Shown: positions 14,209 through 23,225 of the stretch, piece by piece | How the letters are laid out: the number at the start of each line of letters is the position of its first letter | How positions within the stretch are numbered: position 1 is the first letter of the stretch | Origin: JAZKIX01 sp040384645 | GTDB taxonomy: Bacteria > Pseudomonadota > Gammaproteobacteria > Burkholderiales > Burkholderiaceae_D | NCBI GenBank assembly: GCA_040384645.1 | Contig: JAZKIX010000205.1 | Location: forward strand, 1 to 23,225 | Length of the DNA stretch: 23,225 bases | Direction: 5' to 3' | Notes under the pieces: generated by a model | The model's database searches: none | Seen by the model: the letters and a program-made list of their open reading frames with translations, nothing else | Told to the model about the DNA's origin: nothing | Position numbers and translations under genes: made by a program

Positions 14209-15273
14209 ATGACTAACGATACAAACGATACCAAGGAGTCAACGGCCGACGTGGCCGTCTTGATTGGACGGTTTCAACCCTTTCACAGCGGTCACAAAGC
14301 GCTACTGGAGATCGCACTGGCGACCGCGCCACGAGTGACAGTGGTACTGGGTTCCTCGTTTCATGCCAGAAGCGCCAAAAATCCATTCACGTGGCAAGAA
14401 CGGGCCATGATGATCGGCAGCACCTTGCCATACCACGACCGGGAACGCGTTTCCTATGTCGCCGTGCGCGACTATTACGACGATACGCGCTGGGCCGCGG
14501 CCGTGCAAAAAAAGGTAATGGATCAAAACACCGGTAGCGAACGGATCGCCTTAATCGGCTACGTCAAGGACGCTTCCAGTTACTACCTGAAGCAGTTCCC
14601 CCAGTGGCAATCCGTGGCGGCGACCGATGTCACCGATATCGATGCCACCCGCATCAGGCGCGTCTTGTTTGAGGCGGAGGATATTGACGTATCACTGAGC
14701 GTGATTGCCGAACTGGTGCCGGCCGCCATTCGCCAGTACATCAGGGCGTGGAGCTTGCTAGCTTGGTACCAGCCGCTAGTACAAGAGCATGCGGCCATCG
14801 AGGCTTATAAGGCATCCTGGCGCAGCGCGCCCTATCCCCCAATTTTCTCGACTGTCGATTCCGTGGTCAAGACTGCCGGCCATGTGTTGCTGATCAAGCG
14901 CGGCGCTTTTCCTGGCAAGGGTTTATGGGCCATTCCCGGTGGCTTTCTGGAACCGCGCGAACGCTTGTTGCAAGCGGCTATCCGCGAACTGCATGAAGAA
15001 ACCCAGCTCGGCCTGTGGTTGCCATCGCTCGACGATGCCTTGGTCGAGGTCAAGGTATTCGACCATCCTGACCGCAGCCTGCGCGGCCGCACGATTACGC
15101 ACGCCCATTTCTTTGACCTGAAGTTGGAGCAACTGCCGGTGGTGCAAGGTTCTGACGATGCGGCGCAGGCGACCTGGTTACCGATTGCGGCATTGGCGGC
15201 GATGGAAGAGCAGTTTTTTGATGACCACTTCCATATCCTCGATCACTTCCTGCAATTGTCAGGCAATAGCTAA
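14209..15273 (+). CDS. nadM: Bifunctional NMN adenylyltransferase / Nudix hydrolase
   Basis: A 354-residue fusion. The N-terminal nucleotidyltransferase domain (about 13-185) has I-G-R-F-Q-P-F-H-S-G-H, with the HxGH motif at 26-29, and D-I-D-A-T-R-I-R-R, equivalent to the ISSTxIR motif. It joins NMN and/or NaMN to ATP. The C-terminal Nudix domain (about 210-350) has a near-complete box, G-x5-E-x7-R-E-L-H-E-E-T, with Gln in place of the usual Gly near the end. The Nudix part likely hydrolyses ADP-ribose or a related dinucleotide. The ATG at 14209 follows AAAGGA; an earlier in-frame ATG at 14101 lies inside nadE and is rejected. It is the last gene of the salvage operon. Confidence 0.93.
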   Translation: MTNDTNDTKESTADVAVLIGRFQPFHSGHKALLEIALATAPRVTVVLGSSFHARSAKNPFTWQERAMMIGSTLPYHDRERVSYVAVRDYYDDTRWAAAVQKKVMDQNTGSERIALIGYVKDASSYYLKQFPQWQSVAATDVTDIDATRIRRVLFEAEDIDVSLSVIAELVPAAIRQYIRAWSLLAWYQPLVQEHAAIEAYKASWRSAPYPPIFSTVDSVVKTAGHVLLIKRGAFPGKGLWAIPGGFLEPRERLLQAAIRELHEETQLGLWLPSLDDALVEVKVFDHPDRSLRGRTITHAHFFDLKLEQLPVVQGSDDAAQATWLPIAALAAMEEQFFDDHFHILDHFLQLSGNS

Positions 15274-15347
15274 CGGCGCCACCACAAACAGCCGGTAGCT
15301 GATTTCCATTACCGGCGGCAGCGCATGCTGTGTGAAGCGGCAAATCC

Positions 15348-15427
15348 CCTTAAAAAATACACCCAGGTGTATTTTTTAAGGCCCAATGAATCCGAGCGCG
15401 TTATGGGGTAATTTTGCTTATACCCCC
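15348..15427 (+). repeat. Interspersed element, copy A (AT-rich hairpin plus GGGGTA/TACCCC module)
   Basis: A perfect 16-bp inverted repeat with a 2-nt centre (15348-15381; arm CCTTAAAAAATACACC) is followed by CCCAATGAATCC and then GGGGTA-N10-TACCCC (15405-15426). Related layouts occur at 19116-19195 and 22046-22122. It lies 74 nt after nadM and may terminate the operon. A separate 7-bp inverted repeat GCCGGTA...TACCGGC (15291-15316) lies just before it. Confidence 0.65.
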
Positions 15428-15909
15428 CACATTCTTACACTCATGCGCTACTAGCAAGCAGCACTGCACCATACCGATTTTGTTCCCAATCAATTCCAGG
15501 TCCTGGAACCTGCTCCCGAATCCTAGCGAAAAGCTTGCGCCGCTACTGCTCATGGGCCAATATTGGACTGACCTCATCCGCCTTCCCTTGCCTATGCGCG
15601 AGGCCGCCGGACAGCGCCACGGCAGATTGAATTGCATGCGTGTCTTGCAACGCCGCGTGGCTAAACGGCACTTTTTTCCAGATAGATGCAATCAAGAAGC
15701 ATGTTGGTAACCGTGCTTACAGAAGAAAAATAGATTGGGAAAAATCGTCTGCTATTACACTAGGGCAATAATGTAAAGGACGCGCGGCAAGTGGGTTAAA
15801 AGCACGCTACCGCGTCCCACCCTGCACGATAGGCCATGTTGCAGGAAGATTACGGCATGATTCAGCGATTGGGCAATGACAATATGCAACCTCTTATAAG
15901 ACGCTTGCC
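15428..15909. other. Intergenic stretch with no recognisable gene
   Basis: About 480 nt between repeat copy A and the hybrid kinase. Two overlapping frames of about 97 codons on opposite strands (15414-15710 and 15401-15691) lack family motifs and normal amino-acid composition. A 25-codon frame (15836-15913) ends ATGA at the kinase start, but its ribosome site is weak. No clear promoter was identified. Confidence 0.6.
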
Positions 15910-19074
<3,165 letters not shown>

Positions 19075-19115
19075 TTCATCCCTGATGGATCAAAAGGCAA
19101 AAATAGTCCAAGCCC

Positions 19116-19195
19116 TCTAAATATACTGAGCGGTGTATTTTTAAAGACCCAATAAATACAAGCGGGATAAGTGGATTTTATGGCTATACCCCTCC
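19116..19195 (+). repeat. Interspersed element, copy B (degenerate)
   Basis: An imperfect AT-rich hairpin around GGTGTATTTTTAAAG is followed by CCCAATAAATAC, AAGCGGG and TTTATGGCTATACCCC. The last 16 nt are identical to copy C. CCCAATRAATMC and the spacing match copy A. It lies 42 nt after the hybrid kinase stop. Confidence 0.6.
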
Positions 19196-19427
19196 ATTTC
19201 AAGGAAATAATTGCCATTATGCCCGCGATGCGGATACCTATGCTGACCAAGGCAAGACGGGCGCCCGACCAGCGCCGGTGACAGGTTTCGTCGGCAGAAG
19301 TAGCATAAAAAAAACCATCCCCTTTCCCGATCTTCCTCTCAAGCCGAGCGCCTTGAAAGGCAAGGAGAAAACCGGTGCATTCCTGAGGGCTGAATAAGGA
19401 CCAAATCTGTGGCATGTCACCATAAAT

Positions 19428-19457
19428 CGTAGTGGCGCGGCATTCCATGCCACTACG
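19428..19457. repeat. Perfect 9-bp inverted repeat upstream of the MASE1 kinase
   Basis: CGTAGTGGC and GCCACTACG flank a 12-nt loop, which itself contains part of a nested GGCAT/ATGCC pairing. No T-run follows on either strand, so a terminator is unlikely; an operator or RNA hairpin is possible. The remainder of 19196-19595 holds no convincing gene. Confidence 0.45.
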
Positions 19458-19533
19458 ACGCGCGATATCTCAACACCGTGCGCAAATTCAAATTTAAGCC
19501 AATTTCTCTTCTTTTCTGCGGCAAATTACACTT

Positions 19534-19539
19534 TATAAT
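19534..19539 (+). promoter_or_regulatory. Candidate -10 box for the MASE1 kinase operon
   Basis: A perfect TATAAT lies 56 nt before the kinase ATG. No good -35 hexamer is found at the usual spacing, so it may need an activator. Confidence 0.35.
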
Positions 19540-19595
19540 TTGTCACCCTATTGCCGTTCTGACAAAGGGCTTTCACGCAAAGTGCGCCCGTCAAA

Positions 19596-21383
19596 ATGAA
19601 GATCAATCAGCTGGGATTAGCCTTTTTTTTCCGCTCCACCGGCGTCGCTTTTTTATATGCCGCCGCAGCGACGGCCGGGCTGATGATTGCCGTGGTCGGC
19701 AGCACGGTCACATTGGTGTGGGCGCCGAGTGGGATCGCGCTGGCGGCGCTGCTGGTGTATGGCTACCGCCTAGCTTTCGGCGTTGCGCTCGGCGCTTTTC
19801 TGGCAAACGCAATGACCGACCTAGCGCTGTACTCTGCCGCTGGCATCGCCCTTGGCAACACGCTGGCGGCCGTGGCCGGCACCTTTCTTTTGCACCGCTT
19901 TGCGCATTTTCAACATGCGCTGCATCGACGGCGCGATGTGTTCGCATTGATCGCGCTGGCCGCTGTTTTCAGCACCATGCTGAGCGCCTGCGTCGGGGTC
20001 GCGACGCTGGTCTTGGGCGGCAAGATTGCCTATAGCGACAGCGCGACGGTCTGGCTGAAATGGTGGTTGGGCGACATGATGGGCGTGCTGGTGGTGGCGC
20101 CGCCACTGCTGGTCTGGCTCAGTCGCTGCCGTCCTGCATTTTCTTGGTCAAAGACCATCGAAGCTTTATCTCTGGTCGTCACCCTGACGCTGGTCAGCTA
20201 CGCCATTTTTGGCGCGCCGGAATTGGCGATCCATGGCTACTATCCTGCTTCGCTGGCGGTCTTTCCCTTCATTATTTGGGGCGCGCTGCGTTTCGACCAA
20301 TCGGGTGCCAGCATGGTAACGCTGGTCGTTGCCGTGCTGGCGATCTGGGGTACGGCGCGCGGCACCGGGCCGTTCGTGGTCGACCAGCCGGTGGACAGTC
20401 TGGTGCGTTGGTGCGCGTTCGCCATTGTGGTGGCGGTAACGGGGCTGCTGTTGGCGGCGTCGGTAGCCGAGCAGAGACGAGCCCAGGCTGACTTGAAAAA
20501 TTCGCATAGCTTGCTGGAGCAAAGGGTGAGCGAACGCACCCGCGATCTGGCCGACAGCAATGCCGGGTTACGCCATGAAATGGCCGAACGCAGGCGACTG
20601 GAAACCGCGCTGATCCGCTTCAGCGAAGAACAGCAGCAAGCCATCGGCCGCGAATTGCATGACGGCCTGGGCCAGCACCTGACCAGCCTGGCCTTATTCG
20701 GTGCAGCCTTGCAGCAGCAACTGGCGGCACGCGCATTACCTGAAGCGGCAGCGGCGCAGCGCATCGTCGAGCTGGTCAACCAGGCGACTGCCATGACCCG
20801 CAGCGTGGCGCATGGCTACTATCCGGCAGAACTCGAATCTGGCGGACTGGTCGCCGCGCTGCAGCAATTGGCCCAACATACCGCCGGGTTGCAAGGCTTG
20901 AACTGCGTATTCCATGCCGATGCCGGTATGCATATCGATGATCCCCTGATCGCCATCAATCTATACCGCATCGCGCAGGAAGCGCTCAACAACGCCCTGA
21001 AATACAGCCAGGCGCGTCAATTGGACATGCACTTGACCCGTGTCGGCAATAGCTGCCGGCTCTGCATCAGCGACAACGGCATCGGCCTAAATGGCGCCGA
21101 TGCAAGCGAGCGCCAAGGGCTGGGGATGCACAGCATGCGCTATCGCGCCAACCTGCTCGGAGGCAGTTTCGAGATTGCAGAACATAGCCCTGGCGGCACC
21201 AGCATTTCCGTTATTTATCCAAACACTCATCCAGACCGGGAGCCAGCAATTGAACAGCCATGGCATGCATCAAGCGGGCAAGACCCGCATTCTGATGGTG
21301 GACGACCACCCCATCGTGCGGGAGGGCATGGCACTGTTTCTCAACGCCCAGCCGGACTTGCACCTGTGTTGCGAAGCGGCTGA
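19596..21383 (+). CDS. MASE1-domain sensor histidine kinase (NarX/UhpB-like HisKA_3)
   Basis: A 595-residue membrane kinase. The first about 300 residues form a multi-helix MASE1 sensor (W-A-P-S-G-I-A-L-A-A near 43-52, W-L-K-W-W-L-G-D-M-M-G-V-L near 150-162). A coiled coil (about 300-340) leads to a HisKA_3 domain with E-L-H-D-G-L-G-Q-H and phospho-His355. The ATPase domain has Q-E-A-L-N-N-A-L-K-Y and G-L-G-M-H-S-M-R-Y-R. The catalytic fold ends near G-T-S-I-S-V-I-Y-P (about 542). The last about 50 residues are proline/glycine-rich and are read in a different frame over the response regulator, giving a 119-nt overlap; this tail looks non-native. There is no ribosome site at the ATG. It pairs with the next gene as a two-component system. 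Confidence 0.9.
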   Translation: MKINQLGLAFFFRSTGVAFLYAAAATAGLMIAVVGSTVTLVWAPSGIALAALLVYGYRLAFGVALGAFLANAMTDLALYSAAGIALGNTLAAVAGTFLLHRFAHFQHALHRRRDVFALIALAAVFSTMLSACVGVATLVLGGKIAYSDSATVWLKWWLGDMMGVLVVAPPLLVWLSRCRPAFSWSKTIEALSLVVTLTLVSYAIFGAPELAIHGYYPASLAVFPFIIWGALRFDQSGASMVTLVVAVLAIWGTARGTGPFVVDQPVDSLVRWCAFAIVVAVTGLLLAASVAEQRRAQADLKNSHSLLEQRVSERTRDLADSNAGLRHEMAERRRLETALIRFSEEQQQAIGRELHDGLGQHLTSLALFGAALQQQLAARALPEAAAAQRIVELVNQATAMTRSVAHGYYPAELESGGLVAALQQLAQHTAGLQGLNCVFHADAGMHIDDPLIAINLYRIAQEALNNALKYSQARQLDMHLTRVGNSCRLCISDNGIGLNGADASERQGLGMHSMRYRANLLGGSFEIAEHSPGGTSISVIYPNTHPDREPAIEQPWHASSGQDPHSDGGRPPHRAGGHGTVSQRPAGLAPVLRSG

Positions 21384-21918
21384 TGCCGGGCAAGCCCTGG
21401 CGGCGATGGCCGATTACGCGCCAGATTTAGCGATTGTCGATATCTCGCTGCAAAAAGATTCCGGCCTGGATTTGATCAAGACCTTGCGCCATCGCTACCC
21501 CGGGCTTGGGCTGCTGGCGATGAGCTTGCATGACGAAACTATTTTTGCCGAACGCGCTCTACGCGCCGGCGCCAATGGCTACCTGATGAAGCACGAGGCG
21601 ACCGAGAATATTTTGCTGGCGGTGCGGCGCGTTTTAGCTGGCGACATTTACCTTAGCAGCGCCATGCTGAACCGCCTGTCGCAACGGCTGGCGGCACCCG
21701 GCAAAACTATCCCCGGCCTGATGTCGGCCTTGAGCGAGCGCGAGTTTCAAGTCTTGCATTTGCTGGGCACCGGCTCCGGCACCCGCCAAATCGCGGAAAA
21801 GCTCAACCGCAGCATCAAAACCATTGAAACCCACCGCGCCAGCTTGAAAGACAAACTGCAGCTCAAGAGCGGTGCGGATTTAGTCAGGTTTGCGGTGCAA
21901 TCGCTGGTGGAACGGTGA
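21265..21918 (+). CDS. NarL/FixJ-type response regulator
   Basis: A 217-residue cytosolic regulator. The receiver domain (about 7-122) has D-D-H-P near 13-16, phospho-acceptor Asp59 in I-V-D-I-S and a Lys near 110 (L-M-K-H-E). The C-terminal LuxR helix-turn-helix (about 150-215) reads L-S-E-R-E-F-Q-V-L, I-A-E-K-L-N-R-S-I-K-T-I-E-T-H-R. The ATG at 21265 places the receiver correctly; a TTG at 21250 is possible, and the longer open frame from 21091 is inside the kinase and rejected. It is translationally overlapped with the MASE1 kinase, its obvious partner. No target genes are evident. Confidence 0.93.
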   Translation: MHQAGKTRILMVDDHPIVREGMALFLNAQPDLHLCCEAADAGQALAAMADYAPDLAIVDISLQKDSGLDLIKTLRHRYPGLGLLAMSLHDETIFAERALRAGANGYLMKHEATENILLAVRRVLAGDIYLSSAMLNRLSQRLAAPGKTIPGLMSALSEREFQVLHLLGTGSGTRQIAEKLNRSIKTIETHRASLKDKLQLKSGADLVRFAVQSLVER

Positions 21919-22045
21919 CTGGCGTTGGACTAGGGGATTCCACTAGCCCAAAATCAGGGGTCTTCCCCGATGGTTGTGCCGGTTCGCGCCGCTTACAGTG
22001 TCATAGCGAAAAGTTAATTTTTTCGTGTGAAAAGTACGAATTTAA

Positions 22046-22122
22046 CAAAAAATACTGGGTGCAGTATTTTAGATGACGCCACAAAAACCTGCGGGTGAAG
22101 GGGTGTTTATGGCTATACCCCC
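22046..22122 (+). repeat. Interspersed element, copy C
   Basis: AAAATACTG-GGTGC-CAGTATTTT (22048-22070) is followed by GGGGT-N12-ACCCC (22100-22121), with the 16-nt string TTTATGGCTATACCCC shared exactly with copy B. It lies about 130 nt after the response regulator and 66 nt before the pentapeptide gene. The rest of 21919-22188 shows no gene. Confidence 0.6.
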
Positions 22123-22188
22123 TATTTTTAATAGCATCAGGCACTGCATCAGCTTACCCAGTTCCGCTAAAAATCAAACAGGTGTCAT

Positions 22189-23225
22189 GTGAAGAAAAAT
22201 CGAACATCGGATAGCCTGTTTGAAATCCACGTTGCATGTAGCCGCCTCTATCGAGCGCTATTCATTTACGCTTGCTGGATCTTTTCCCTCCTCTGCCTCA
22301 GCGCCAACCCCGCCATCGCAAGAACAGCCCCATCCAAAATAAAACCCGGTTCCGCCCCCATGGTCGCGGCCGCCGATGCCGCTTGTCCTGCCGCCAAGGG
22401 CAAGGACTATACGGGACAGGATCTGAGCGACAAGAATTTTTCGGCCTTTGCACCCGGTTCGCTGGTCGGCGCCAATTTCAGCAAGGCAATCCTGAAGGGT
22501 GCCAATTTCGCCAATCTGGATCTGAGCGGCGCCAACTTCCAAGGGGCGATTCTTGGCAGCAGTGCCAAGGGTAATGACACCGACTTCACCAACGCCACCT
22601 TGAAAAACACCTGTTTTATCAAGGCCAGCGGCATGGGCGGGGCGGATTTTACGTATGCCAACATCGATTGCGCTGATTTTTCCCACACCTTGTTGAGCCC
22701 TGCGCAATTTGGCCCGATGCCAAACATTGCGCACAATCCGACCTGCCGTACCAAGTTCATCGGCAGCCTAATCGATGTGCATGCGATCAGCCTCGACCAT
22801 TGGGGCTATGTCGATTTCACCAATACCAATTTCCAGGGCCTCAGCCGCAGCACCTTTTCGCTGGCGGGCAAGGACATCAGTGGCGCCATGCTGGGGGGGA
22901 TTGATTTCAGCAATATCGACATGACGGGAGCCAACCTGACCAAGGTCGATTTTTCGCATGCGATATTGACCCACGCCAAATTGACCAGCGCGACATTGAA
23001 CGGCGCTAAGTTGATCCTGGCCCATGCACCGTATGTCCAGCTCGACTGCGCCCAGTTTTACGGCGGGCCGGGGCAAGCCAATACTTGTGGCAATGCCGCT
23101 GCCGGCGCTTGCAAAATCAAGCCGCCAACGTCGAGCGCGCCGACTGCGCATGCCGACCTGACCCAGGCTAATCTGCAGACCGCCAGCATGCGCAATACCA
23201 TTTTAGATTCGGCCATCCTCACCGG
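22189..23225 (+). CDS. Exported pentapeptide-repeat protein (3' end outside window)
   Basis: An open frame of at least 345 codons with no stop before the window end. It starts at GTG (22189), preceded by AGG at 6 nt; the overlapping ATG at 22187 hits TGA immediately. A signal peptide is visible: basic start, then a hydrophobic core (L-F-I-Y-A-C-W-I-F-S-L-L-C-L) and A-N-P-A-I-A-R. The mature part is built from A(D/N)LXX-type pentapeptide repeats (G-A-N-F-S, G-A-N-F-A, L-D-L-S-G-A-N-F-Q, M-T-G-A-N-L, L-T-Q-A-N-L), predicting a right-handed beta-helix. Several cysteines (for example near T-C-F, I-D-C-A-D, L-D-C-A-Q) may form disulfides in the periplasm. The function is unknown. Cytosolic gyrase-protecting pentapeptide proteins lack signal peptides, so that role is unlikely. 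Confidence 0.85.
   Translation, partial: MKKNRTSDSLFEIHVACSRLYRALFIYACWIFSLLCLSANPAIARTAPSKIKPGSAPMVAAADAACPAAKGKDYTGQDLSDKNFSAFAPGSLVGANFSKAILKGANFANLDLSGANFQGAILGSSAKGNDTDFTNATLKNTCFIKASGMGGADFTYANIDCADFSHTLLSPAQFGPMPNIAHNPTCRTKFIGSLIDVHAISLDHWGYVDFTNTNFQGLSRSTFSLAGKDISGAMLGGIDFSNIDMTGANLTKVDFSHAILTHAKLTSATLNGAKLILAHAPYVQLDCAQFYGGPGQANTCGNAAAGACKIKPPTSSAPTAHADLTQANLQTASMRNTILDSAILT

Noticed and set aside
15401..15710. Two overlapping opposite-strand frames of about 97 codons
   Set aside because: Neither has a recognisable motif, a convincing ribosome site or natural composition.

Overview
The window looks like a chromosome segment of a Gram-negative proteobacterium, most likely a betaproteobacterium of the Burkholderiales/Oxalobacteraceae type. 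This is inferred from moderate-to-high GC coding sequence, the NrtR-type NAD salvage cluster, the LysR/quinone-oxidoreductase pair and the MASE1 and ABC-sensor histidine kinases. No rRNA gene or complete tRNA was seen to fix the taxonomy. Two runs of 10 Ns (917-926 and 11515-11524) mark assembly gaps.

Left part (1-3076): a small protein with an internally duplicated ferredoxin-like (DUF1330-like) fold, an AT-rich palindrome running into the first gap, and a divergent pair made of a zinc-free medium-chain quinone oxidoreductase (-) and a LysR regulator (+).

Central-left part (3164-8953, all minus): a compact cassette that is the most unusual part of the window. In transcription order it holds a possible 29-residue leader ORF, a zinc-ribbon pseudokinase, a vWA (MIDAS) protein and a divergent adenylosuccinate-synthetase-like (PurA-like) protein. 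About 730 nt without a convincing gene follow, containing tRNA-like RNA modules that lack acceptor stems, then a triple-repeat SPFH/slipin-like protein ending in a clear rho-independent terminator. The three protein genes before the RNA region are 10 nt apart. The tRNA-mimicking RNA next to vWA and SPFH genes recalls bacterial Y RNA/Ro and RNA-repair neighbourhoods, but no TROVE, RtcB or RtcA gene is present here.

Central-right part (9051-15273): an NrtR-type NAD-salvage locus. The Nudix-fold repressor (-) is divergent from an operon (+) encoding nicotinamidase, a small ART-like protein, nicotinate phosphoribosyltransferase, glutamine-dependent NAD synthetase and an NMN adenylyltransferase-Nudix fusion. 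Together these convert nicotinamide to nicotinate, to NaMN, and further to NAD. The divergent spacer holds a pair of 17-bp direct repeats; one overlaps a good sigma-70 promoter and is a candidate operator.

Right part (15274-23225, all plus): a hybrid sensor kinase with a periplasmic substrate-binding-like sensor, a MASE1 sensor kinase overlapping its NarL-type response regulator by 119 nt, and an exported pentapeptide-repeat protein cut by the window end. Three related elements of about 80 bp (AT-rich hairpin plus a GGGGT...ACCCC module ending CTATACCCC or TTATACCCC) sit after successive transcription units. The palindrome at 886-916 resembles their first half.
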